NCBI GenBank assembly: GCA_020247305.1
Contig: JADCJE010000094.1
Location: forward strand, 25,183 to 89,182
Direction of reading: 5' to 3'
DNA from: Phycisphaerales bacterium
GTDB lineage: Bacteria; Planctomycetota; UBA1135; UBA2386
DNA length: 64,000 nucleotides
Shown: one piece after another, positions 45,515 to 54,993 of the stretch
Layout of the letters: the number at the start of each line of letters is the position of its first letter
Position numbering within the stretch: position 1 is the stretch's first letter
The notes under the pieces: model-generated
The model's database searches: none
What the model saw: the letters and a program-made list of their open reading frames with translations, nothing else
Told to the model about the DNA's origin: nothing
Position numbers and translations under genes: made by a program

Positions 45515-48391
45515 GTGACCGGTAGTCCCTTGGCTCGCCTCGGCGCGCCGACCCTGCTCGTGTTCGCCCTCGGTTCCCTGGCGCCGACGCTCGTCGCCCA
45601 GAACCAGCCGCTCGACCGCGAGATCGCCTTCGTGCGCGCCCTCGCCAAGGACCTGCGCTTCATCGAACTGGCGCGGATCGAGGCAGAGACGCTGGCGAAG
45701 AACAACGTCGCGGGCGCCGACCAGGAGAAGATCGCGCAGCTCGCGATCGAGATCGCCTACTACGGCGCGCGCTCGCGCAGCGACCGCGCGCAGCAGCGCA
45801 CGCTGTTCAAGGAGACGGTCACCAAGTCGAAGGAACTGATCGACGCGTCGAGCAGCGCGACGGTGCAGGCCGAAGCGCGCGCGACGCTCGCCAACGCCTC
45901 GCAGGACTACGGCCAGTTCCTCGTCGAGGATCTGGAGATCGCACGCCAGGAGACGCCCGACAAGGTCAAGGAGATCGCCGACGAGGCCGCCAAGGTCTTC
46001 GCCGGCGGCATCGACGCCTGCGGCAAAGTCATGGACCTGCTCAAGGAGTCCAAGGACGAGGCGAAGAAGACCGAGTACTACCTGATGTGGATGAAGAAGG
46101 CCGTGCTCTCGCGCGAGCAGGCCCGCGCCGACAAGGAGAACCGCAACGTCCTCGTCAATCGCGCCATCAGCGAGCTCGAGGAACTGGTGCTCGAGGTCGG
46201 CGAGGAGACCGCGATCGGCCTGCGCGGCCTGTTCGAGATCGCGCAGTGCCGCGAGGTCGCCGGCAACGTCGGCGACGCGATCGACAGCTACAAGAGCACC
46301 ATCAAGCAGATCGGCACGTCGCTGGAGCAGGCGCAGAAGGGCGAACTGGAGCTCAGCGGCACGCTGCAGGGCTTCCTGTTCGAGATGCTGCAGGAGGTGT
46401 ACGTCAAGACGGGCGAGATCATGGCGCGCGAGGGCGCCCCGGGCACGGCCGATCTGTTCGCCGAGTTCCGCAAGCAGATGACGGCGTTCGGCGAGAAGGG
46501 CGCGGACCTGTTCGATGTCGTCAGCGAACAGTACGGCCATTTGATGCTGCTCGCCGAGGCGCGTTTCCAGGCCGAATCCGGCGACACCAAGAAGGTCGGT
46601 GAAGCGCTGGCGATGGCGCAGAAGATCAACGACAAGCACCCTGCGGACTTCGTCGGCGTGCGCGCCAAGGCAGCGCTGCGCGACATCCTGGCGTTCCAGC
46701 AGAACCTCGTTTCCGGCACGCTGCTGTTCGAGATCGCCAAGGGCGAGCTGCAGAACAAGAACTACGAGGCCGCGGTCAAGGGCGCGCGCCGCACGATCGC
46801 CGCGCTCAGCAAGGACGAGGAGGCCAAGCTCGGCCTGCAGACGTACGAGATGCTGGGCATGGCGTACGCCTTCAGCGAGCGCTACCTGGAAGCGATGATC
46901 GCCTTCGGCGACGGCCTCAAGCGCTTCGGCAGCACCGACGAGAAGCGCGCCAGCGACGTCGCCGACGCCGCCGACCGCGCGCTGTCTGCGCACAAGCGCC
47001 TGACCAAGAACGATCCGGCGTTCGCGGACTTCTACCGTTCGACCGGCGAGGCGATCGCTGCGAGCAGCGTCTCCGCCGGCAGCAAGCTGTTCTGGAAGGA
47101 GGCGAACGACCGCTTCAACGAGAAGAAGTACGCCGAGGCGATCGCGTCCTACGGCAAGATCACGGCCGACTTCACCTACTACGAGCAGGCGCTGGTCAAC
47201 GTCGGTCGCGCGCACGCCGCCGGCGGCAAGTTCGCCGAGGCGCGCAAGGCGTTCGCCGACTACCGCGACTTCGCCGCCAAGACCAACCTCCCCGCGAGCG
47301 AGACCGGCAAGCAGCAGGTGCGCGCCGCCGCGCTCGCCGACGCCGAGTTCGCCGAGATGCAGATGGCCTACCTCGAGGCGCGCGGCGCCGAAGAGTTCAA
47401 ACTCAAGCGCGACCTGACCAAGTACCCCGCCGCGCTCGAGCGCGCGCAGGCCTTCGTCGCCAACTTCGCCAAGGACGGCGAGCGCAATCTGCCGCTGGTG
47501 TTCGAGTACATCGGCCGCATGAACACCGACCTGGCGAAGCTCGACCTCGCCGAGGCCGCCTACGTGCAGCTCAAGGAGAAGGACCCAGCGCGCGCCTCGC
47601 GGCTTGCGACCGACGTGTTCAAGGAGTACCAGAACCAGGTCAAGGCGCTCAGCGACGAACTCGACGCGATCATCGCCAAGAACGGCGGCGAAGCGCAGAT
47701 GCAGAAGGCGACGCAGGACCTCAGCGCGATGCGCCAGAAGCTCGTCGCGCTCGGCATGGACTACATCGCCGGCTCGCCAAAGCCCCAGCTTGCGATCCTG
47801 GTCGGCACGCTGCTGAACTGGGAACAGCTGCGCGACTGGGCGAAGGTCGACGAGGTGGCGCAGAAGACGCTGGCGCTCTACGGCGCCGACACCACCGACG
47901 CGACCAAGAAGGTCGTCGACCAGATCGTCCGGCCCAAGGTCGGCGAAGCGCTGCTGCAGCAGCGTCGCTTCCAGGAGGCCTACGACATGCTGGTCGCCGC
48001 CGAGAAGGCGAATCCGGCGCAGTGGGAACTCAAGCGGCAGATCGCGCGCGCGCTCGGCGGCTGGTTCGAGTTCGACAAGACCGGCGCCGGCCAGAAGGTC
48101 GCCGGCCTCGACAAGCCGGTCGAGGCGTACGTGAAGTACTACGGCGACAAGAACGAGGCCTATCGTGTCTGGGCGCTGCGCCCCGAGGTCAAGCAGTACA
48201 GCCTCGACTGGTACCGCTTCCACTGGGAGACGTACTGGTTCTGCAAGCAGGCCGGCGCCAAGGACAGCAAGTACAAGGACATCGCCGCGACGATCTACGG
48301 CAAGGCCCGGTCGACCGACGACTTCGCGACCCTGAAGAGCCTCGGCGCCGACGGCCTGCTGCTGTTCCGCTACTTCCAGAGCAACCGCTGA
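45515..48391 (+). CDS. Large secreted TPR-type helical protein
   Basis: About 958 residues from the GTG at 45515, chosen for the GGAG ribosome-binding sequence 7 bases upstream and the signal peptide that follows (TLLVFALGSLAPTLVAQ). The mature protein is almost wholly alpha-helical, with repeated pairs of helices resembling TPRs (for example AISELEELVLEVGEETAIGL). It is rich in Ala, Lys and Glu and has no Cys clusters or enzyme motif. Helical solenoids of this size usually scaffold large assemblies in the periplasm. It is the first gene of an operon ending with two ExbD genes. Confidence 0.8.
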   Translation: MTGSPLARLGAPTLLVFALGSLAPTLVAQNQPLDREIAFVRALAKDLRFIELARIEAETLAKNNVAGADQEKIAQLAIEIAYYGARSRSDRAQQRTLFKETVTKSKELIDASSSATVQAEARATLANASQDYGQFLVEDLEIARQETPDKVKEIADEAAKVFAGGIDACGKVMDLLKESKDEAKKTEYYLMWMKKAVLSREQARADKENRNVLVNRAISELEELVLEVGEETAIGLRGLFEIAQCREVAGNVGDAIDSYKSTIKQIGTSLEQAQKGELELSGTLQGFLFEMLQEVYVKTGEIMAREGAPGTADLFAEFRKQMTAFGEKGADLFDVVSEQYGHLMLLAEARFQAESGDTKKVGEALAMAQKINDKHPADFVGVRAKAALRDILAFQQNLVSGTLLFEIAKGELQNKNYEAAVKGARRTIAALSKDEEAKLGLQTYEMLGMAYAFSERYLEAMIAFGDGLKRFGSTDEKRASDVADAADRALSAHKRLTKNDPAFADFYRSTGEAIAASSVSAGSKLFWKEANDRFNEKKYAEAIASYGKITADFTYYEQALVNVGRAHAAGGKFAEARKAFADYRDFAAKTNLPASETGKQQVRAAALADAEFAEMQMAYLEARGAEEFKLKRDLTKYPAALERAQAFVANFAKDGERNLPLVFEYIGRMNTDLAKLDLAEAAYVQLKEKDPARASRLATDVFKEYQNQVKALSDELDAIIAKNGGEAQMQKATQDLSAMRQKLVALGMDYIAGSPKPQLAILVGTLLNWEQLRDWAKVDEVAQKTLALYGADTTDATKKVVDQIVRPKVGEALLQQRRFQEAYDMLVAAEKANPAQWELKRQIARALGGWFEFDKTGAGQKVAGLDKPVEAYVKYYGDKNEAYRVWALRPEVKQYSLDWYRFHWETYWFCKQAGAKDSKYKDIAATIYGKARSTDDFATLKSLGADGLLLFRYFQSNR

Positions 48392-48411
48392 ACCTCCGAC
48401 CCGAACCACCG

Positions 48412-49530
48412 ATGCGCACGCTTCCCCTGCTGTTCACCGCCGCGCTGCTCGCGCCGGCCGCCGTCGCGCAGACGGCCAAGATCAACGACGTCGTCCAGAA
48501 GAAGGACGGCTCGCGACTTCGCGGCGTCGAAGTCACGGAGTTCACGCTGACCGGCGTGCGCGGCAAGCGCGGCGCCGAGGCCTTCGAGGTGCCGGCCCAC
48601 CAGGTCGTCGGCATCGAGTGGAGCAATGCCCCCGAGGCGTTCGCCACCGGCCGCTCGGCGCTCGACCGCGGCGACTTCAAGACGGCGGCGCAGTTGCTCG
48701 GCGACGTCCAGAGCGACCGCGCGCTGGTGAAGGCCGACGCCGAGTTCTTCAAGGTCAAGGCGGCGGTCGGCGGCATCGGCGTCGACAAGGCGGCCGCGGA
48801 GACCGCCGCGACGCACGCCCGCACCTGGCTCAACGCCAACGCCAATCACTGGCGCACGCCGGAAGCGCTGCTGCTGTGCGGGCGCGCCGAGCGCCTAGCC
48901 GGCGCGGCGACCGCGGCGGCGACGCTGCGCGACCTCGACGACCGCGCCACCCGCGAAGGCTTCGGCGCCGTCTGGTCGGCGCGCGCGAAGGCGGAGCTCG
49001 CGGCGACGCTGCTCGCCCAGGGCAAGGCGGGCGAAGCCCGCACTGCCTTCCAGTCGGCGTCGGCCGCGGCCGACACCGCGCTCGGCACGCCGTCGGGCGA
49101 CGAAGCGGAGCTGAAGGCGCTGAAGACGCTGGCCCGCGTCGGCGAGGGCGAGACGTTCCTCGCTGAGAAGGACTTCGCCAAGGCCGAGACGTTCTTCCGC
49201 AGCCTCGCCGGCAGCAACCAGCCTGAGCTCGTCGCTGCCGGCCTCGCCGGCGAGGGCGAGTCGGTGTTCCTCAGCGCGATTGCGTCGAATCGCAGCGAGG
49301 ACATCCGCCGCGCCCAGCTGAGCCTCGCCAAGGCCAGCGTCACCGACGCCGTCGGCGGCGAGGCGAGCGCAAAGGCGAACTACTACCTCGGCCGCAGCCT
49401 GATCGCGCTCGGCGCCGAGAAGGAAGGCGACAACTTCAAGCAGCGCGCCAACGCCTACTTCCAGATCGTCGTCGACGGCTACCCGACCTCGCGCTGGGCG
49501 GGACTCGCGAAAGCCGAACAGGCCAAATGA
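48412..49530 (+). CDS. Secreted TPR-type protein
   Basis: About 372 residues from the ATG at 48412 with a short signal peptide (LPLLFTAALLAPAAVAQ). After a beta-rich N-terminal domain (about 20-75, containing KKDGSRLRGVEVTEF and VVGIEWSN) the rest is helical TPR-like repeats up to a final PTSRWAGLAKAEQ. It begins 20 bp after the preceding gene and lies in the same operon as the ExbBD genes. The N-terminal domain resembles the small beta domain found at the front of some planctomycetal secreted TPR proteins. Confidence 0.78.
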   Translation: MRTLPLLFTAALLAPAAVAQTAKINDVVQKKDGSRLRGVEVTEFTLTGVRGKRGAEAFEVPAHQVVGIEWSNAPEAFATGRSALDRGDFKTAAQLLGDVQSDRALVKADAEFFKVKAAVGGIGVDKAAAETAATHARTWLNANANHWRTPEALLLCGRAERLAGAATAAATLRDLDDRATREGFGAVWSARAKAELAATLLAQGKAGEARTAFQSASAAADTALGTPSGDEAELKALKTLARVGEGETFLAEKDFAKAETFFRSLAGSNQPELVAAGLAGEGESVFLSAIASNRSEDIRRAQLSLAKASVTDAVGGEASAKANYYLGRSLIALGAEKEGDNFKQRANAYFQIVVDGYPTSRWAGLAKAEQAK

Positions 49531-49667
49531 GCCTGAACGCAGCCGCCTGACCACCCGTTTTTCTGCGCGTGGGGCCTTGCAGCACGCTGCGCCCCGCGCA
49601 CACTCTCCGACCCGTTCCGCATCAGCCCCTCTCCCACCCGCCTGCCGCCGAGCAGGCCGATCCGTCC

Positions 49668-50387
49668 ATGACCCTGAAGCCTTCGTTCGTCCGTCTGGCC
49701 GCTGTCGCCACCCCTCTCCTGATCGCCGGTTCGCTCGCCGCGCAAGACGCTGGCGCGGAGCAACCGAGCATCATCCAGGAGATCTTCGCGTACCAGAACT
49801 GCGGCACGATCGGCTACGTGATCGTGCTGATGTCGGTGATCGCCGGCGCGCTGATCATCGAGAACCTCATGAACATCAAGCGCGAGAAGCTCGCGCCGCC
49901 GGATCTGCTCGACGAGATCGAGGCGCTGCTCGACGGCGAGAACTTCCAGGAGGCGGTCGAGCTGTGCGAGCAGGAGAAGAACTACCTGACGAACTGCGTC
50001 GGCGCCGGCCTGTCGAAGCTCGGCCACGCCTTCGAGACGATGCAGACCTCGCTGCGCGAGATGCAGACCGAGGAGACGGTCAAGCTGTTCCAGAAGATCG
50101 GCTGGTTGTCGCTGCTGTCGGCCACGGCGCCGATGATGGGCCTGTTCGGCACGGTGACGGGCATGTTCTTCACCTTCAGCGCGATCGCCGCGGCCGGCGG
50201 CTCGGTCAGCCCGGCGCAGCTCGCCAGCGGCATCAAGATGGCGCTCATCACGACGATCTTCGGCCTCACGGTCGCGATCCCGGTCGGCGTCGCCTTCTAC
50301 ACGCTGCGCAACCGCGTCATCAGGGTGTCGACCGAGATCAACGCAATCTCGGAGAACCTGTTCGAGCGCTTCCGCGCCAAGAAGTGA
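49668..50387 (+). CDS. MotA/TolQ/ExbB family proton channel
   Basis: About 239 residues. The ATG at 49668 gives a signal-peptide-like start (VRLAAVATPLLIAGSLAAQ), common in this subfamily. Three membrane helices follow at about 45-65, 140-165 and 185-210. The middle pair contains the conserved LLSATAPMMGLFGTVTGM motif near 145-162 and the SGIKMALITTIFGL region. Proteins of this family form a pentameric inner-membrane stator that uses proton flow to move a partner in the cell envelope. The partner genes (ExbD) follow 192 bp downstream. Confidence 0.92.
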   Translation: MTLKPSFVRLAAVATPLLIAGSLAAQDAGAEQPSIIQEIFAYQNCGTIGYVIVLMSVIAGALIIENLMNIKREKLAPPDLLDEIEALLDGENFQEAVELCEQEKNYLTNCVGAGLSKLGHAFETMQTSLREMQTEETVKLFQKIGWLSLLSATAPMMGLFGTVTGMFFTFSAIAAAGGSVSPAQLASGIKMALITTIFGLTVAIPVGVAFYTLRNRVIRVSTEINAISENLFERFRAKK

Positions 50388-50579
50388 ACCGCGGCGCCCG
50401 GACCGCGCAACGGCGCACGAACTGCCGGCTGCACGATCTGCGCAGCCGCGAATGCGACCTGCGCGCCCGGCGTCTTGCGGGATCGAAGACTTGAACCGTC
50501 GTCGTTCCCGCTCGTTCCCACCCCACATGACCCTTTTGCGCGCCGCCGCTGAGCGACGGCGCCGAACGGAGCAACCCGG

Positions 50580-51146
50580 ATGTCTGACGTATCCAAGTTG
50601 GCGCAGCAGAACGTCGAGATGGACATGACGCCCATGATCGACTGCGTGTTCCTGCTGATGATCTTCTTCGTGCTGGTCATCGACCTGAGCCAGAAGAACC
50701 TCGAAGACCTGATCCTGCCGCGCGCAGTGTTTCAGGAACCGGACGACACGCCGCCCGAGAATCGGCCGGTCATCAACGTGCTGCAAAACGGCAGCGTCGT
50801 CTACAACCAAAAGGTCTACTACGACCCGGACCAGCACGGCCGCGACTTCCGCAATCCGAACACTGCCAAGCCGATCAAGGACCTGCTGCTGGCGATCCGC
50901 ACGCAAGGCCTCAACGAGAAGAAGCTGAAGCTGGTCGAGGAGGACATCGCCGGCAAGAAGGTGGCGCTGATCGACGACCCGATCCTGATCCGCGCCGACA
51001 AGTGGACGGAGTGGAACTACGTCGGCGAAGTGATGAAGCAGTGCAGCATGCCGGAGATCGCCTTCTGGAAGGTGGAACTGGCGCTGTCGGAGCAGGACAA
51101 GGAGACCGGCGAGAAGAACTCCAAGCTGGGAGGCCAGAAGCAATGA
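50580..51146 (+). CDS. ExbD/TolR family protein 1
   Basis: A 188-residue protein with a single N-terminal membrane helix and the ion-channel motif MDMTPMIDCVFLLMIFF (about 14-30), keeping the essential Asp in the helix. The periplasmic domain is about 150 residues, with a Lys/Glu-rich end. ExbD forms a dimer plugged into the ExbB pentamer. The stop overlaps the start of the second exbD (ATGA), so the two are made together. Confidence 0.92.
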   Translation: MSDVSKLAQQNVEMDMTPMIDCVFLLMIFFVLVIDLSQKNLEDLILPRAVFQEPDDTPPENRPVINVLQNGSVVYNQKVYYDPDQHGRDFRNPNTAKPIKDLLLAIRTQGLNEKKLKLVEEDIAGKKVALIDDPILIRADKWTEWNYVGEVMKQCSMPEIAFWKVELALSEQDKETGEKNSKLGGQKQ

Positions 51147-51697
51147 GCGCGCTCGACGACGCCCAGGAAGAGGTCAAGCCGGACATGACGCCGATGATCG
51201 ACGTCGTGTTCCTGATGATCATCTTCTTCATCTGCATCGACTTCAAAGTGCTGGAGTCGAAGCTGCCCGCCTACCTGCCCAAGGACAAGGGCAGCTCAAG
51301 CGCGGTTGTCGAGCCACAGGAGCAACTCTCCGTGCGCATCTACGTCGACAATGCCGGCACGCCCGACTACAGCAAGGGTGGCGGCGGCCCCGGCGTGATC
51401 AACGCGAACACGAAGCGTCCATACCGTTTCGTCATGAAGGACCACCGCATCAAGTGGGAAGTCGGTCCCAAGCCGCTCTACAAGCTCGAGGACGTCAAGA
51501 CGGAACTGACGCGCATCGCCAAAGACCCTTCGAGCCAGGTCAAGGACCCCAAGACCGGTGGCAAGAAGCTGATGTCCTGTGTCGTCGAGGCCTACCCGGG
51601 CACCTTCTACGACGACGTGGCGAAGACGGCCGACGCCTGCAACGAAGCCGGCTTCGCCGAGATCAACTTCGGCGGCGGCCTCGGCCCGAAGAAGTGA
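51143..51697 (+). CDS. ExbD/TolR family protein 2
   Basis: A 184-residue protein with the same layout: membrane helix and motif DMTPMIDVVFLMIIFF (about 15-30), then a periplasmic domain containing a Gly-rich loop (GGGGPG) and several Lys. The two ExbD paralogues differ clearly outside the helix, so they are probably a heterodimer serving one stator rather than duplicates. Four-base overlap with the preceding gene; the terminator at 51742 ends the operon. Confidence 0.92.
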   Translation: MSALDDAQEEVKPDMTPMIDVVFLMIIFFICIDFKVLESKLPAYLPKDKGSSSAVVEPQEQLSVRIYVDNAGTPDYSKGGGGPGVINANTKRPYRFVMKDHRIKWEVGPKPLYKLEDVKTELTRIAKDPSSQVKDPKTGGKKLMSCVVEAYPGTFYDDVAKTADACNEAGFAEINFGGGLGPKK

Positions 51698-51741
51698 CCG
51701 GCCCGCAGCCGTGATCTGGCGCGCGCGACGCCGCGCACCCA

Positions 51742-51791
51742 CCGATCGGCCTGCCGCAGCCACGCGCTGCGGCAGGCCGATCGGCGTTTTT
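51742..51791 (+). terminator. Rho-independent terminator of the ExbBD operon
   Basis: A textbook intrinsic terminator: perfect 19-bp stem (51742-51760 with 51766-51784), 5-base loop, and a run of five T at 51787-51791. This is the clearest terminator in the window. Confidence 0.93.
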
Positions 51792-52333
51792 GGAGTCCAC
51801 GTCTTGTTGCCGCGTACCGCGGTCGGACGGCGCGGTGCGTGGCGGCGAAGGGCAGCCAGGCGGGTGCCGCCGCGCGGACCGCGATGGCGCAGTCGAACGG
51901 AACCCGAGCCGACCGCCGATGCGAAAGGCGGCCGCCGCGTACCGCACAGCGGCGCGCGCACCCGCGACCGCGTTCGTTCGCGCATCGCCCGGCCGCTGCC
52001 GCCCGCCCGCGCACGCCGGATCGAAAATCCCCGCCTGGGCCGCCCTTGCACGCGCCGTCGTCGGGCCTGCCCACCCTGAAAAATGCGCTGGCACGCCCTG
52101 CGCACGCTGGCTACCCTGCCGCTCACTCCGGACGGGCTTGGGCCCGCGCTGGTGGTTCGTTCTGTCGACGTCGACAAGTCCCTCTCGATCGGTCGCTGGC
52201 GGCATCGTCCCCCTCGCCAGCGACGGCGCTGTCCGCGCCGCCAATGTTCCCCCGATCGCTTGTCTGCGTGCTTCAGCACGGCGGCGCCGCGCGTGCGGCG
52301 CCGGTTGGACTCGCTTGCTTTCAGCGTGAACCG
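51792..52333. other. 540-bp intergenic region upstream of secretin 2
   Basis: Frames in several phases are open here but show only Arg/Ala/Pro composition, and none is conserved. It should contain the promoter of secretin 2; a short A-rich patch at 52079-52083 is the only AT-richer point. No clear promoter was identified. Confidence 0.5.
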
Positions 52334-54895
52334 ATGGCTCTCGAAAACTCGCGCCTTCTCGCTGCTTCCTTGACCGCCGCCGTCCTCGGCGCCGCCTGCT
52401 CGACGTCCTCCGATGCCCCTCCCGCGACGAGCGGCGGAGCCGAGGCGAACACCCCGACGACGCAGGACCCGCAAAACCCCGCCGGCGACGACGTGGTGCA
52501 GACCCAGCGCCGCGCCGCGCTCGTCGACAACTACGTGCGCAACGCCCAGGCGCTGCGCAGCAACGGCGACCTCGCAGCCGCCAAGTTCGAACTGCTCAAG
52601 GCCAAGGAACTTTCGCCGACCAACCAGGAAGTGCTGACGCTGCTGGCGTCGGTGCAGGCCGAACTCGGCGAGCCGGTCGGACGCGTCAACGACTTCGCGG
52701 ACGAGTCGGTGCGCCTGCGCATGATCGGCGAGGACCGCGCGCGCGCGGCCGTGCAGACGCAACTGCGCAAGGCGCAGGACATGTCGGCCGAGAAGAACTA
52801 CTCCGGCGCCATCGAGGAGCTGCGCATCGCCGCGCTCACGATCCAGGTCAAGTCGGACATGGACTGGGCCGGCCTGCCGCAGGAAGTCGAAGCCGCCAAG
52901 GCCAAGGCCGAGGCCGCCTACGACGACCAGCAGCGCCAGAGCCAAGCCGAGGTCAACGCCCGCCTCGCCGAGGAACTGCGCCGTCGCTACGCCGAGGAAG
53001 AGGCGCGCAAGCGCGCCAGCGTCGACGCGCTCATCCTGCAGTCGCAGCTCGCGTTCGAGTCGCGCCAGTTCCAGCGCTCGCAGGACCTCGCCCAGCGCGC
53101 GCTGGAGCTCGAGCCGAACAACGCCATCGCCTACGAGATGCAGAACGCGGCGGTCAAGGCCGGCCGCGACAGCAGCAACGAGGACTACTGGCGCAGCCGC
53201 ACCAGCGCGATCCGCAAGATGCTGGAGGCGGACGAGGACCTCAAGATCCCACAGACCGCGATCCTCCGCATGGACCCGGAGACGTGGGAGAAGGCCAGCA
53301 GCCGCAGCAAGGCGGCTGGCACGGCCGCAAAGATGGATCCGCAGGACGCGGCCGTGATGGAGCAGGTCCGCACGACGCAGGTCGGCCGCCTGAGCTACAC
53401 CGAGGAGACGGGCGACTACAACGAGGTCGTCAAGAACCTCAACCTGCTGACCGGCGTGCAGATCATCACCACGCCGGAAGCGCGCGAGGTGATCGGCAGC
53501 GAGAACCTCAAGCTGCAGATCGAACTGGTCGCGTCGATGACGCTGCAGAACTTCCTCAACCACATGGTCGGCAAGAGCGCCAACCTCGCGTGGACGGTGA
53601 AGAACGGCGTCGTCGTGATCGGCAACAAGTCGCAGGCCGCCGGCACCATCGTCACCAAGGTCATCCCGGTGAAGGACCTCGTCTTCAAGCAGACGCAGTT
53701 CCAAGCGCCGGTGCTGCGCGACATTCCCGGCGAGCAGGCGCCCGAGACGCCGCGCTCGGGCGGCGAAGGCGAGGATCCGGTCGCTGGCATCGAGCTCGCC
53801 GACCTCGTCACCGCGCTGAAGGACGCCAGTGATCCCAAGTACTGGGAGACGGACGGCGTCGCGATCCAGCCCGAGGACTCCGGCATCCTGTCGGTGAAGG
53901 CGAGCCCCGAGATGATCGCCCGCATCGAGAGCCTGCTGACCGACATGCGGCGCAACCAGACGCCGATCGTCACGGTCGACTCGAAGTTCCTGACGATCTC
54001 CCGCAACTTCCTGCAGGAGATCGGCATCGACTTCCGCGGCCTCGGCGGCTCGGGCAACAAGGGCTCGGTGGTCTCGCTCGACGACGTCACCAATGGCCTC
54101 GTCAACAACGCGTCGCAGGGCCTCGACAACGGCGGCACCGGCGACCCCGCCGCCAACCCGCTGGCCGGCGCCTACTACAACGACGGCCGCGACGGCGACG
54201 TGCGCGCCCGCACCGAGAACTACTTCGCCAGCGACCTCGGCCGCGTGCTCAGCCCCAGCGGCGGCCTGACGGCCGGCTGGACGCTGATCGACGACACCCA
54301 GCTGAACATGATCCTGAAGGCCGTCGAGAAGCGTCAGGACGGCGAGGTGGTCTACAGCCAGATCCTGTCGATCGTGAACCGCGGCCGTGGCCACGTCGCA
54401 GTGACCAACCAGACGACCTACGTCCGCGACTTCGACGTCGAAGTCGCCCAGGCGGCGTTCATCGCCGACCCGAAGGTCGACGTCGTCCAGGACGGCCTCG
54501 TGCTCGACGTGCAGCCGACGATCCTGAACGACCGCAAGTACATCATCCTGAACCTGAACCCGACGGTCGCCGAGCTGGAGCGCCCGATCCGCACGTTCAC
54601 GACGTCGCTCGCCGGTTCGACGCTGCCCGTCACCCTGCAGCTGCCCAACCTGACCGTCACCAACTTCGCCACGACGGTCACGGTGCCGGACGGCGGCACG
54701 GTGCTGATGGGCGGCCTGCGCCAGGTGCTCAACAAGGAGCGCCGCGCCGGCATCCCGCTGCTGGAGCGCCTGCCGCTGATCGGCCTGCTGTTCAAGCAGG
54801 AGGGCACGGCCGACGAGTCGCGCAGCCTGATGGTCATGGTCCGCGCGCAGATCACCGACATCGTGCAGGACAGCCCGGCGGGCGCGATGCGCTGA
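52334..54895 (+). CDS. Second secretin (GspD/PilQ superfamily) with TPR-like N-terminal part
   Basis: About 853 residues from the ATG at 52334. The signal ends with AVLGAAC (Cys22), lipoprotein-like though the -3 position is Gly. Helical TPR-like and coiled-coil regions occupy about 60-300 (for example QEVEAAKAKAEAAYDDQQRQ). A periplasmic domain with the STN/N0-like segment TPEAREVIGSENLKLQIEL lies near 378-396. The C-terminal secretin core includes TVPDGGTVLMGGLRQVL (about 781-797). Architecture and length match the secretin at 42586, so the two are paralogues flanking the ExbBD operon. Confidence 0.88.
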   Translation: MALENSRLLAASLTAAVLGAACSTSSDAPPATSGGAEANTPTTQDPQNPAGDDVVQTQRRAALVDNYVRNAQALRSNGDLAAAKFELLKAKELSPTNQEVLTLLASVQAELGEPVGRVNDFADESVRLRMIGEDRARAAVQTQLRKAQDMSAEKNYSGAIEELRIAALTIQVKSDMDWAGLPQEVEAAKAKAEAAYDDQQRQSQAEVNARLAEELRRRYAEEEARKRASVDALILQSQLAFESRQFQRSQDLAQRALELEPNNAIAYEMQNAAVKAGRDSSNEDYWRSRTSAIRKMLEADEDLKIPQTAILRMDPETWEKASSRSKAAGTAAKMDPQDAAVMEQVRTTQVGRLSYTEETGDYNEVVKNLNLLTGVQIITTPEAREVIGSENLKLQIELVASMTLQNFLNHMVGKSANLAWTVKNGVVVIGNKSQAAGTIVTKVIPVKDLVFKQTQFQAPVLRDIPGEQAPETPRSGGEGEDPVAGIELADLVTALKDASDPKYWETDGVAIQPEDSGILSVKASPEMIARIESLLTDMRRNQTPIVTVDSKFLTISRNFLQEIGIDFRGLGGSGNKGSVVSLDDVTNGLVNNASQGLDNGGTGDPAANPLAGAYYNDGRDGDVRARTENYFASDLGRVLSPSGGLTAGWTLIDDTQLNMILKAVEKRQDGEVVYSQILSIVNRGRGHVAVTNQTTYVRDFDVEVAQAAFIADPKVDVVQDGLVLDVQPTILNDRKYIILNLNPTVAELERPIRTFTTSLAGSTLPVTLQLPNLTVTNFATTVTVPDGGTVLMGGLRQVLNKERRAGIPLLERLPLIGLLFKQEGTADESRSLMVMVRAQITDIVQDSPAGAMR

Positions 54896-54935
54896 GCCGG
54901 CTCCCTGCCGACGACACCGCGCCCCGACGCGGACG

Positions 54936-54981
54936 CGCCGACGGGCCGCACGATCGACGATCGGGCGGCCCGTCGGCGTTT
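54936..54981 (+). terminator. Terminator candidate after secretin 2
   Basis: A 14-bp perfect stem, 54936-54949 with 54965-54978, around a loop that can itself pair, followed by TTT. It begins 41 bases after the stop codon and only 13 bases before the next ATG. Confidence 0.6.
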
Positions 54982-54993
54982 CCGGGAACGCCG

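Noticed and set aside
45383..48409. A 1008-residue minus-strand frame opposite the large TPR gene.
   Set aside because: Antisense shadow; the plus-strand gene has a signal peptide, a ribosome-binding site and helical repeats.
50545..50570. A hairpin just upstream of the first exbD.
   Set aside because: It has an internal mismatch and no T tract; it may be a chance GC-rich stem, and the operon continues through it.
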